DNA of 7,376 nt from Candidatus Mediterraneibacter colneyensis (lineage in GTDB: Bacteria > Bacillota > Clostridia > Lachnospirales > Lachnospiraceae), in assembly GCA_019114745.1 (NCBI GenBank), contig DXEY01000006.1:1-7376 (forward strand). The letters run 5' to 3'. The notes beneath the pieces are model-generated. The model searched no databases and was not told where the DNA came from. It saw nothing but the letters and a program-made list of their open reading frames with translations. Both the position numbers and the translations under genes were made by a program. Each line of letters begins with the position of its first letter. Position 1 is the stretch's first letter. Positions 1-6,741 of the stretch are shown in pieces.

Positions 1-99
1 AACAAACAGCGGTTGTCAATACATATTTTAAGAAATACTGCAAAAAATGTGTATCAGAAATGAGATCTGTAAGACAGCAATAGGAAGCGAGGATGGGAT

Positions 100-1071
100 A
101 TGTTGAAAAATTACAGTGTGAGGACAGATCTTGCCCTGGAGGAAAAAGAACGGTTTGAGTCAGACGATGTGGAGATCCAGGGCGTAGTGCTGGAGGAAGA
201 GTATGACGAAGAAGAAGAAATCCGCGTGACGCGGGTTGAGATCAGGACAGAGAACGGAGCGAAAGCGATGGGAAAGCCGGCAGGCACTTACCTTACACTT
301 GAGACTCCGAATCTTGCGATCCCGGATGATGAGACACACAGGAACCTTGCCGGAATAATATGCCGTTATATCAGGGAACTGATCGAAAAGAACAACCGGG
401 ATGGAAAAAAGGATCTGTCGATTCTCGTGGTCGGACTGGGAAACCGTGACGTCACGCCGGACGCACTGGGCCCCTGTGTGGCGGATCATCTCTCGGTGAC
501 CCGGCATATTGTGAAAGAGTACGGCAAGTACGCCATGGGCGTAGATCATACGAATATGATCAGTGCGGTAGTACCCGGGGTGATGGGACAGACCGGGATG
601 GAAAGCACGGAGATCGTGCGGGGCATTGTACAGGAGACCCATCCGGACATCATTATCGCTGTAGACGCCCTTGCCGCAAGGAACAGCAGGCGCCTGAACC
701 GTACTGTGCAGATCGCGGACACAGGGATACATCCGGGGTCGGGGATCGGAAACCGCAGGCTCGGCCTGACCAGGGAGTCTCTGGGAGTCCCTGTGATCGG
801 TATCGGGGTGCCGACAGTAGTAGACGCGGCCACGATCGTAAACGATACGATGGAAAATTTTATCGTATCCCTTGAGACATCAGATTCATTCAAAGGTGTG
901 GGAGAGGTGCTCAGATCCTATAATGCGGGAGAAAAGTATGAGTTTGTCAGAGAGCTGATCGCCCCTCACCTGAACGGGATGTTTGTGACGCCAAAGGATG
1001 TGGACGAGATGGTACACCAGATCAGCCACACGATCTCTGAAGCGATCAACATGCTTTCGGACTACGCATAA
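100..1071 (+). CDS. gpr: Germination (spore) protease GPR, peptidase family A25
   Basis: GPR starts degradation of the DNA-protecting small acid-soluble proteins in the spore core during germination, supplying amino acids and freeing the DNA. The 323-aa protein shows family hallmarks in order: an N-terminal propeptide region with RTDLA (residues 8-12), VGLGNRDVTPDALGP (111-125), PGVMGQTGMES (159-169), AVDALAAR (187-194), DTGIHPGSGIGNRR (207-220) and GVPTVVDAATI (236-246), then a C-terminal VTPKDVDE. Asp121 and Asp189 fall where the two essential aspartates of Bacillus GPR (127 and 193 in B. megaterium) lie. By analogy with B. subtilis, autoprocessing should cut between Asp10 and Leu11, giving a propeptide of about 10 residues instead of 15-16. 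Residues 31-40 are strongly acidic. It is somewhat shorter than the roughly 370-aa Bacillus protein. The ATG at 100 follows GAGGA (89-93) at good spacing. spoIIP follows directly, as in Bacillus. The family assignment is very secure; the cleavage site is inferred. Confidence 0.97.
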   Translation: MLKNYSVRTDLALEEKERFESDDVEIQGVVLEEEYDEEEEIRVTRVEIRTENGAKAMGKPAGTYLTLETPNLAIPDDETHRNLAGIICRYIRELIEKNNRDGKKDLSILVVGLGNRDVTPDALGPCVADHLSVTRHIVKEYGKYAMGVDHTNMISAVVPGVMGQTGMESTEIVRGIVQETHPDIIIAVDALAARNSRRLNRTVQIADTGIHPGSGIGNRRLGLTRESLGVPVIGIGVPTVVDAATIVNDTMENFIVSLETSDSFKGVGEVLRSYNAGEKYEFVRELIAPHLNGMFVTPKDVDEMVHQISHTISEAINMLSDYA

Positions 1072-1094
1072 CCTGTCTTTTGGGCGCATACAAT
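1066..1094 (+). promoter_or_regulatory. Putative SigE (mother-cell) promoter of spoIIP
   Basis: The -35 GCATAAC (1066-1072) matches five of seven positions of the SigE consensus KMATATT. A spacer of exactly 14 bases separates it from CATACAAT (1087-1094), a full match to the -10 consensus CATACAMT. The -35 element overlaps the last codons and stop of gpr, so gpr and the spoIIP promoter share sequence. In B. subtilis spoIIP is expressed in the mother cell under SigE, which agrees with this placement. Transcription would start near 1100-1102, which excludes any spoIIP start upstream of that point. GCATA followed by CATACAA also partly resembles a SigG promoter, but the 16-base spacing and the sixth base of the -10 fit less well. 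Confidence 0.72.
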
Positions 1095-1129
1095 TGCAGG
1101 AGAAAAACGGAAAGAAGGTGCCGCCGGGA

Positions 1130-2317
1130 ATGGAAAGACGGATCAGGTCGGGAATGGGACAGACAGGGACAGCGGCAATGACAGTGCTTTTATCCGCGTG
1201 TATCCTGCTGGCGGCGGCAGATGAGTTCGGCGGGGACTGGCAGTACCGCCTGCAGAGACAGATCTGCGCAGGCGCAGAAGAGATGTATGTGCCGGTGCTC
1301 GCATGGGCGGACAGAAAGCCTTCGGCAGGGATCGGGGCATGGCTGAAAGAAAAAGCGCTTGCCTGGATCCCGCTTGTGAGTTATGTGGAGGATCACGCGT
1401 ATCAGGACGCCGCACTGGAAGATGAAGAGACCCTTGCAAAGATACTGGAGGCGCAGGCAAATGATGAGAATATGGTAGACGAAAACGGTAACCTTGTCGG
1501 GGAGCCGGATGAACAGGCGGCAGTGGCAGACGAGCCTGTCCAGACCGTGGATACTTCTATCGGGAAGCTGAGGGACTTTGAGTATCTGCTGGGAAATTTT
1601 TACACGGTCGACAGCTCGACAATGATCGGCGCGGATCAGTTAAATGCTGACGATCTGCTCGGGCGGAGCATGAAGATCGATACTGCTTCCGACGGACCGA
1701 AAGTGCTGATCTACCATACTCATTCCCAGGAGATGTTTGCAGATTCCACTTCCGGGGATCCGGCGGACAGCATCGTGGGAGTCGGGGAGTATCTGACGCA
1801 GCTTCTGAATGCCAGGGGGATCGAGACGATCCACGACACCGGGGTGTACGATATCATCAACGGTAAGCTGGACAGGAGCAATGCGTATGAGTATGCCGGG
1901 GAGGCGGTGAGCCGGATCCTGGAGGAGAATCCTTCCATAGAAGTGCTGATCGACCTGCACCGGGATGGGGTGGCGGAAGGCACAAGGCTTGTAACGGAAA
2001 TCAACGGGAAACCGACCGCGAAGATCATGTTTTTCAACGGACTGAGCAGATCCCGCACGAACGGAGATATCAGCTATCTCGCCAATCCGTACATTCAGGA
2101 TAACCTTGCGTTTTCTCTCCAGATGCAGATCGCGGCGGAAGAGAAGTATCCGGGCTTTACACGCCATATCTATCTGAGGGCGTACCGCTACAATATGCAT
2201 CTGATGCCGAAATCGCTTCTGGTGGAAGCGGGCGCGCAGACGAACACAGTCGAGGAGATGATGAATGCGATGGAGGTGCTCTCGGAGATGCTTTACGATG
2301 TGCTCGTCGGGGAGTAG
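1130..2317 (+). CDS. spoIIP: Stage II sporulation protein P, SpoIIP (engulfment peptidoglycan amidase/endopeptidase)
   Basis: SpoIIP is the hydrolase of the SpoIID-SpoIIM-SpoIIP complex. It cuts peptidoglycan peptide crosslinks and stems so that the mother-cell membrane can engulf the forespore. From the ATG at 1130 the protein is 395 aa: a short basic N-terminus (MERRIR), one hydrophobic anchor at about residues 14-30, an acidic low-complexity linker at about 100-145, then the catalytic domain. Conserved blocks are YHTHSQE (His196, His198, Glu201), IDLHRDG (His277) and the C-terminal RAYRYNMHLMPKSLLVEAGA block with Glu366; these include the expected zinc-binding histidines and acidic residues. 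The frame is open back to 998, but that overlaps gpr and lies upstream of the predicted transcription start. ATG 1130 has AAGGTG (1115-1120) nine bases before it. GTG 1118 is a possible alternative, although its AGGAG (1098-1102) is 15 bases away. The gap to gpr is 58 bases. Identity is secure; the start is moderately sure. Confidence 0.95.
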   Translation: MERRIRSGMGQTGTAAMTVLLSACILLAAADEFGGDWQYRLQRQICAGAEEMYVPVLAWADRKPSAGIGAWLKEKALAWIPLVSYVEDHAYQDAALEDEETLAKILEAQANDENMVDENGNLVGEPDEQAAVADEPVQTVDTSIGKLRDFEYLLGNFYTVDSSTMIGADQLNADDLLGRSMKIDTASDGPKVLIYHTHSQEMFADSTSGDPADSIVGVGEYLTQLLNARGIETIHDTGVYDIINGKLDRSNAYEYAGEAVSRILEENPSIEVLIDLHRDGVAEGTRLVTEINGKPTAKIMFFNGLSRSRTNGDISYLANPYIQDNLAFSLQMQIAAEEKYPGFTRHIYLRAYRYNMHLMPKSLLVEAGAQTNTVEEMMNAMEVLSEMLYDVLVGE

Positions 2318-2324
2318 ATTCATA

Positions 2325-2353
2325 TTGAAAACCGTAAAAGCTGGTGGTATATT
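2325..2353 (+). promoter_or_regulatory. SigA promoter of the topoisomerase gene pair
   Basis: TTGAAA (2325-2330) is followed after exactly 17 bases by TATATT (2348-2353). A TGG immediately before the -10 (2345-2347) makes an extended -10. This matches the housekeeping promoter consensus closely and starts only eight bases after the spoIIP stop. The topoisomerase pair can therefore be transcribed in vegetative cells independently of the sporulation genes upstream. Transcription should start near 2360, leaving a leader of about 50 bases. No operator or riboswitch is evident. Confidence 0.8.
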
Positions 2354-2364
2354 ATGTAATGGAT

Positions 2365-2386
2365 TGTCCTGCGCAGATGCAGGATA
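2365..2386 (+). repeat. Short inverted repeat in the topoisomerase mRNA leader
   Basis: TCCTGC (2367-2372) pairs with GCAGGA (2379-2384) around a six-base loop. One G-T and one T-A pair extend the stem to eight base pairs (2365-2372 with 2379-2386). It lies just after the predicted transcription start and is not followed by a T-tract, so it is not an intrinsic terminator. It could stabilise the 5' end of the mRNA; no function is shown. Confidence 0.5.
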
Positions 2387-2412
2387 CGCAGAAGAACAGA
2401 AGGAGAATGTAA

Positions 2413-4335
2413 ATGACTGGTAAGAATACATATGATGCCGGAAGCATTACGGTGCTCGAGGGACTTGAAGCTGTTCGGAAACGTCCGGGGATGTATATCG
2501 GAAGCGTCTCCACTAAAGGATTGAATCATCTGATCTACGAGATCGTGGATAATGCGGTGGATGAGCATTTGGCGGGATACTGCTCCGAAATCCGGGTGAC
2601 GCTTGAGAAAGACGGATCGGCGACTGTGTCGGACAACGGGCGCGGCGTGCCGGTAGGCATGCATGAAAAAGGGATGTCCGCGGCAAGGCTTGTTTTTACG
2701 ACTCTCCATGCGGGAGGCAAGTTTGATGATTCCGCCTATAAGACAAGCGGAGGACTGCACGGAGTCGGATCATCCGTTGTAAATGCCCTTTCCACTTACA
2801 TGGATGTGAAGATCAGCCGCGACGGGTATATCCACCACGACAGATATGAGAGAGGCGTGCCGGTGCTCGACCTGGAAGACGGCCTGCTGCCCCGGATCGG
2901 CAAGACGCGAAAGACAGGGACGACGATCAATTTTCTGCCGGACGACACGATTTTTGAGAAGACAAAGTTCCGGGCGGAAGAAGTAAAGAGCAGGCTGCAT
3001 GAAACCGCATACCTGAATCCGGAGCTGAAAATTATTTTTGAGGATCAGCGGCTGGAGACGCCCGAACACATCGAATATCATGAGCCGGACGGGATCCTCG
3101 GTTTTATCCGCGACCTGAATAAGAAGAAGGATGCTCTTCACGAGCCGGTCTATTTTAAGGGAGAGTCCGATGGGATCGAGGTGGAAATCGCGCTGCAGTA
3201 TGTCAACGAATTTCACGAAAATGTTCTCGGATTCTGTAACAACATATACAATGCCGAGGGAGGCACTCATCTGACCGGATTTAAGACGACGTTTACTACG
3301 GTCATGAACCAGTATGCCAGGGAACTTGGGATACTCAAGGACAAGGACGCTAACTTTACAGGGGCGGATATCAGGAACGGTATGACGGCGATCGTCTCGA
3401 TCAAGCATCCGGATCCCAGGTTTGAAGGGCAGACAAAGACAAAGCTCGACAATCCGGATGCCTCAAAGGCAGTGAGCAAAGTGGCGGGTGACGAGATCGT
3501 CCGGTACTTTGACCGCAACCTGGACACGCTCAAAACTGTGCTCTCAAGTGCCGAGAAAGCGGCGAAGATCCGCAGGACGGAGGAAAAGGCAAAGACGAAC
3601 CTTCTGACAAAACAGAAATATTCGTTTGACAGCAACGGAAAGCTGGCCAACTGTGAGAGCCGTGATCCGAAGAAATGTGAGATATTTATCGTGGAGGGAG
3701 ATTCCGCGGGCGGCTCGGCAAAGACCGCAAGGGACAGGAACTACCAGGCAATACTGCCGATCCGCGGAAAGATCCTGAATGTAGAGAAAGCGAGCATCGA
3801 CAAGATCCTCGCCAACGCGGAGATCAAGACGATGATCAACGCCTTTGGATGCGGATTTTCAGAAGGGTACGGCAATGATTTCGATATCACGAAGCTCCGG
3901 TATGACAAGATCATTATCATGGCGGATGCCGATGTGGACGGCGCCCATATCTCGACGCTGCTCCTGACGCTGTTCTACCGTTTCATGCCGGAACTGATCT
4001 ATGAGGGACATGTCTATATTGCCATGCCTCCGCTCTACAAGGCGATGCCGAAGAATGGCGAGGAAGAGTATCTCTATGACGACAAGGCGCTGGAGAAGTA
4101 CCGCAAGACCCACACCGGCCCGTTTACGCTCCAGAGGTACAAAGGTCTGGGCGAGATGGATGCGGAGCAGCTCTGGGAGACTACGCTGGATCCCGAGCGG
4201 AGACTTCTGAAGCTGGTGGAGATCGAGGACGCAAGGATGGCATCCGGAGTAACGGAGATGCTGATGGGGACGGAAGTGCCTCCGAGACGCGCGTTTATCT
4301 ATGAAAACGCTACGGAGGCGGAACTGGACGTCTAG
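2413..4335 (+). CDS. Type IIA DNA topoisomerase subunit B (GyrB/ParE family, GyrB-like)
   Basis: This is the ATPase and TOPRIM subunit of a gyrase or topoisomerase IV; it pairs with the A subunit encoded directly downstream to pass one DNA duplex through another. The 640-aa protein is full length. The GHKL ATPase domain shows EIVDNAVDE (Glu43 as the general base, Asn47 for magnesium), SDNGRG (Asp74) and TSGGLHGVG (111-119). The transducer domain holds the ATP-sensing loop FEGQTKTKL (337-345). The TOPRIM domain has EGDSAGG (from Glu428) and DADVDG (Asp505, Asp507, Asp509), and the C-terminus carries QRYKGLGEM. The QTKTKL loop and overall wording are more GyrB-like than ParE-like. There is no long insertion of the type found in proteobacterial GyrB. 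AAGGAG (2400-2405) lies seven bases before the ATG. The neighbouring A subunit lacks the GyrA box, so a topoisomerase IV role is likely; for that reason no gyrB or parE symbol is assigned. Family certain, sub-type open. Confidence 0.95.
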   Translation: MTGKNTYDAGSITVLEGLEAVRKRPGMYIGSVSTKGLNHLIYEIVDNAVDEHLAGYCSEIRVTLEKDGSATVSDNGRGVPVGMHEKGMSAARLVFTTLHAGGKFDDSAYKTSGGLHGVGSSVVNALSTYMDVKISRDGYIHHDRYERGVPVLDLEDGLLPRIGKTRKTGTTINFLPDDTIFEKTKFRAEEVKSRLHETAYLNPELKIIFEDQRLETPEHIEYHEPDGILGFIRDLNKKKDALHEPVYFKGESDGIEVEIALQYVNEFHENVLGFCNNIYNAEGGTHLTGFKTTFTTVMNQYARELGILKDKDANFTGADIRNGMTAIVSIKHPDPRFEGQTKTKLDNPDASKAVSKVAGDEIVRYFDRNLDTLKTVLSSAEKAAKIRRTEEKAKTNLLTKQKYSFDSNGKLANCESRDPKKCEIFIVEGDSAGGSAKTARDRNYQAILPIRGKILNVEKASIDKILANAEIKTMINAFGCGFSEGYGNDFDITKLRYDKIIIMADADVDGAHISTLLLTLFYRFMPELIYEGHVYIAMPPLYKAMPKNGEEEYLYDDKALEKYRKTHTGPFTLQRYKGLGEMDAEQLWETTLDPERRLLKLVEIEDARMASGVTEMLMGTEVPPRRAFIYENATEAELDV

Positions 4336-4364
4336 GATGTCCGGAAGGATAAAGGAGTAGAAGA

Positions 4365-6608
4365 ATGAACAGTGAATCACAGATCATAAGGACTGAGTAT
4401 TCAGATCTTATGAAGAAATCATATATTGATTACGCCATGAGCGTGATCATATCCCGTGCGCTGCCGGATGTGCGCGACGGGCTCAAACCGGTGCAGAGGC
4501 GGACGCTCTACGATATGTACGAGCTGGGGATCCGTTACGACCGGCCGTACAGGAAGTGTGCCCGTATTGTGGGCGATACGATGGGTAAATACCATCCCCA
4601 CGGCGACAGTTCCATCTACGAGGCGCTTGTCGTTATGGCGCAGGATTTTAAAAAGGGACAGGTTCTGGTGGACGGCCACGGAAATTTCGGTTCCATCGAA
4701 GGGGACGGGGCTGCCGCCATGCGTTATACGGAGGCAAGGCTTACAAAATTCACCCAGGAAGTCTGTCTTGCCGACCTGGATAAAAATGTGATCGACTTCG
4801 GCCCGAATTTTGACGAGACAGAAAAGGAGCCTCTGGTGCTCCCGGTCCGGATCCCGAACCTTCTTGTAAACGGTGCGGAAGGAATCGCGGTGGGAATGGC
4901 GACGAGTATTCCAACCCACAATCTCTCTGAGGTCATCGACGCAGTGAAAGCGTACATGAAGAATGACGCCATCACTACGAAACAGCTCATGAAATACATC
5001 AAGGGACCGGACTTCCCGACCGGGGGGATCGTCGTCAATAAGGACGACCTGCCGGAGATCTACGAGACCGGACAGGGCAAGATTAAAATACGCGGAAAGG
5101 TCGAGGTGGAGGAACTCAAAGGCGGCAGGAAACAGCTTGTCATCAGCGAGATCCCATATACAATGATCGGAACCGGGATCAGTAAGTTCCTGAACGACGT
5201 TGCCTCTCTGGTAGAGTCGAAAAAGACAACGGATATCGTCGATATCTCCAACCAGTCATCGAAAGAGGGAATCCGGATCGTGCTTGAACTCAAAAGAGGA
5301 GCTGACGCGGAAAACCTGAAGAACATGCTCTACAAAAAGACCCGCCTGGAAGATACGTTCGGCGTGAACATGCTCGCAGTAGCGGACGGAAGGCCGGAGA
5401 CGCTGGGACTCAAAAAGATCATCGAACATCATGTAGACTTCCAGTTTGAGCTGGCAACAAGAAAGTATCAGACCCTCCTCGGGAAAGAGCGGGAGAAGAG
5501 CGAAGTCCAGGAAGGTCTGATCAAGGCGTGCGACGTGATCGACCTGATCATTGAGATCCTGCGCGGAAGTAAGTCGGTGAAGGATGCAAAGGCATGTCTT
5601 GTGAACGGCGTTACAGACAACATCAAGTTTAAGTCCAATATTTCCAGAAAGATGGCTGCCCTGCTCCGGTTTACAGAACGCCAGGCGACTGCGATCCTGG
5701 AGATGCGCCTGTACCGTCTGATCGGGCTGGAGATCGAAGCACTCAGGGCGGAGCATGAGCAGACGCTGAAAAATATCGCCAGATATGAAGATATCCTCAA
5801 TAATTATGACTCCATGGCAGGCGTGATCATTGAGGAGCTGGATTCTTATAAGAAAGAATACGGAAGAAAACGCCGTACCGTGATAGAAAATGCGGAAGAA
5901 GCTGTCTTTGAAGAGAAGAAGATCGAGGAACAGGAAGTCGTATTCCTCATGGACAGGTTCGGCTATGCGAAGACGGTAGATGTGTCTGTGTATGAGAGAA
6001 ACAAGGAGGCGGCAGACAACGAGAACAAATACATCGTGCACTGTATGAATACAGGAAAGCTGTGTATTTTTACTGACACAGGAAAGATGCATCAGGTGAA
6101 AGTGCTCGATGTGCCTTACGGTAAGTTCCGCGACAAGGGAACGCCCCTTGACAATGTCAGCAATTATTCCACCAGTGAGGAACAGATCGTCATGGTCTGC
6201 GACGCGGAGCAGATGCGTTTCGCACACCTGCTGTTCGTTACTGCCCGGGGAATGGTGAAGAAGGTGGAAGGAACGGAATTTCAGGTGACAAAGCGGACGA
6301 TCAGCGCCGCGAAACTTCAGGATGAGGATTTCCTGGTCGCAGTGAAGGTTATAACGGATAACCAGAACGTGGTACTGCAGACTAAGAATGGATACTTCCT
6401 GAGATTTCCTGCCTCTGAGGTGCCGGAGAAGAAAAAGGCCGCCATCGGCGTCAGGGGGATCCGGCTGCACAAAAAGGATGAGGTGGAGCAGGTCTGGCTC
6501 TTTGAGGAAGGGACGGAGACAAAGATCCTTTATAATGAGAAGGAAGTCACGCTGAACCGGCTCAAACAGGCGAAACGCGACGGGACTGGAAATAAATACC
6601 GCGGATAG
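4365..6608 (+). CDS. Type IIA DNA topoisomerase subunit A (GyrA/ParC family) lacking the GyrA box
   Basis: This is the DNA-breaking and rejoining subunit, partner of the B subunit 29 bases upstream. The 747-aa protein has an intact core: KPVQRR (41-46), the helix-turn-helix and quinolone-determining region HPHGDSSIYEA (77-87, with Ser82 and Glu86), and catalytic Tyr121 in AAMRYTEARL. A tower domain and the long coiled-coil gate follow (about 340-510). The C-terminal pinwheel starts near GYAKTVD (533-539). Where gyrases carry the GyrA box (QRRGGKG-like, just after this point) the sequence reads ERNKEAADNENKY (544-556), so the box is absent. The chain ends about 50 residues after GVRGI (695-699), whereas E. 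coli GyrA continues for well over 100. About two blades therefore appear to be missing. The last residues are basic. AAAGGAG (4351-4357) sits seven bases before the ATG. The core is GyrA-like, but the missing box argues for topoisomerase IV-like relaxation or decatenation, not supercoiling. Sub-type inferred. Confidence 0.95.
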   Translation: MNSESQIIRTEYSDLMKKSYIDYAMSVIISRALPDVRDGLKPVQRRTLYDMYELGIRYDRPYRKCARIVGDTMGKYHPHGDSSIYEALVVMAQDFKKGQVLVDGHGNFGSIEGDGAAAMRYTEARLTKFTQEVCLADLDKNVIDFGPNFDETEKEPLVLPVRIPNLLVNGAEGIAVGMATSIPTHNLSEVIDAVKAYMKNDAITTKQLMKYIKGPDFPTGGIVVNKDDLPEIYETGQGKIKIRGKVEVEELKGGRKQLVISEIPYTMIGTGISKFLNDVASLVESKKTTDIVDISNQSSKEGIRIVLELKRGADAENLKNMLYKKTRLEDTFGVNMLAVADGRPETLGLKKIIEHHVDFQFELATRKYQTLLGKEREKSEVQEGLIKACDVIDLIIEILRGSKSVKDAKACLVNGVTDNIKFKSNISRKMAALLRFTERQATAILEMRLYRLIGLEIEALRAEHEQTLKNIARYEDILNNYDSMAGVIIEELDSYKKEYGRKRRTVIENAEEAVFEEKKIEEQEVVFLMDRFGYAKTVDVSVYERNKEAADNENKYIVHCMNTGKLCIFTDTGKMHQVKVLDVPYGKFRDKGTPLDNVSNYSTSEEQIVMVCDAEQMRFAHLLFVTARGMVKKVEGTEFQVTKRTISAAKLQDEDFLVAVKVITDNQNVVLQTKNGYFLRFPASEVPEKKKAAIGVRGIRLHKKDEVEQVWLFEEGTETKILYNEKEVTLNRLKQAKRDGTGNKYRG

Positions 6609-6632
6609 CGGAAAACCGCGCCGGAACAGGCG
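6599..6632 (+). repeat. GC-rich inverted repeats at the end of the topoisomerase A gene
   Basis: CGCGG (6600-6604) can pair with CCGCG (6616-6620), or alternatively GCGG (6608-6611) with CCGC (6616-6619) around AAAA. A second stem CGCC (6619-6622) with GGCG (6629-6632) follows. Neither is followed by a run of T, so I do not call an intrinsic terminator; some read-through into rimP-nusA is possible. They might act as a 3' end stabiliser. Confidence 0.4.
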
Positions 6633-6634
6633 TA

Positions 6635-6646
6635 AATTTGCAAATT
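6635..6646. repeat. Perfect 12-bp palindrome just upstream of the rimP promoter
   Basis: AATTTGCAAATT is a perfect palindrome ending four bases before the -35 hexamer of the rimP promoter. Its position and A+T richness would suit an UP element that contacts the RNA polymerase alpha subunit, or an operator for a dimeric regulator. The sequence alone cannot decide. Confidence 0.45.
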
Positions 6647-6650
6647 GTGC

Positions 6651-6679
6651 TTGCATTATCAGGGAATAGGTGGTATACT
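6651..6679 (+). promoter_or_regulatory. SigA promoter of the rimP-nusA operon
   Basis: TTGCAT (6651-6656), a spacer of exactly 17 bases, then TATACT (6674-6679), with TGG (6671-6673) giving an extended -10. This is a strong housekeeping promoter. Transcription should start near 6686, leaving a leader of about 70 bases before the rimP start that contains the hairpin at 6707-6734. It marks the beginning of the widely conserved rimP-nusA-infB operon. Confidence 0.87.
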
Positions 6680-6706
6680 AGCCGATAGTTACATAAGGAA
6701 ACCGGC

Positions 6707-6741
6707 AGAAGAGTGGACGAAAGTTCACTCTTCTTTGTTGG
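6707..6741 (+). terminator. Leader hairpin with weak T-tract before rimP: candidate NusA-dependent attenuator
   Basis: GAAGAGTGGAC (6708-6718) pairs with GTTCACTCTTC (6723-6733) around a GAAA tetraloop: 11 base pairs with one G-T wobble, plus an A-T pair at 6707/6734. The T-tract after it is short and interrupted (TTTGTTGG, 6734-6741). It lies between the promoter and the rimP ribosome binding site. In B. subtilis NusA is reported to limit its own expression through a NusA-dependent terminator in the leader of the same operon. The shape here, a good stem with a poor T-tract, is what such a terminator looks like. The structure is seen directly; the regulation is inferred. Confidence 0.7.

Noticed and set aside
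1..99. Possible SigG or SigA promoter for gpr (CATATTT at 22-28; TTGTCA at 13-18)
   Set aside because: CATATTT resembles a SigG -10, but its -35 would fall at or before the window start. TTGTCA has no acceptable -10 at 16-18 bases. No promoter can be supported from the bases present; the gpr promoter may lie upstream of the window.
998..1129. Longer reading of spoIIP starting at 998 inside gpr
   Set aside because: It would overlap gpr by more than 70 bases, its extra residues look non-coding, and it starts upstream of the predicted SigE transcription start. ATG 1130 gives the expected basic N-terminus followed by a membrane anchor.
1640..2431. Open frame on the minus strand across spoIIP
   Set aside because: It is antisense to conserved SpoIIP motifs and runs through the SigA promoter of the next operon; it is explained by codon bias in the true gene.
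6599..6650. Intrinsic terminator after the topoisomerase A gene
   Set aside because: The stems are GC-rich but short, and no T-run follows; the next bases are mixed A+T and form a separate palindrome.
5256..6656. Long open frame on the minus strand across the topoisomerase A gene
   Set aside because: It is the complement of a well-supported coding sequence. Its product resembles no family known to me, and there is no ribosome binding site or gene context for it.
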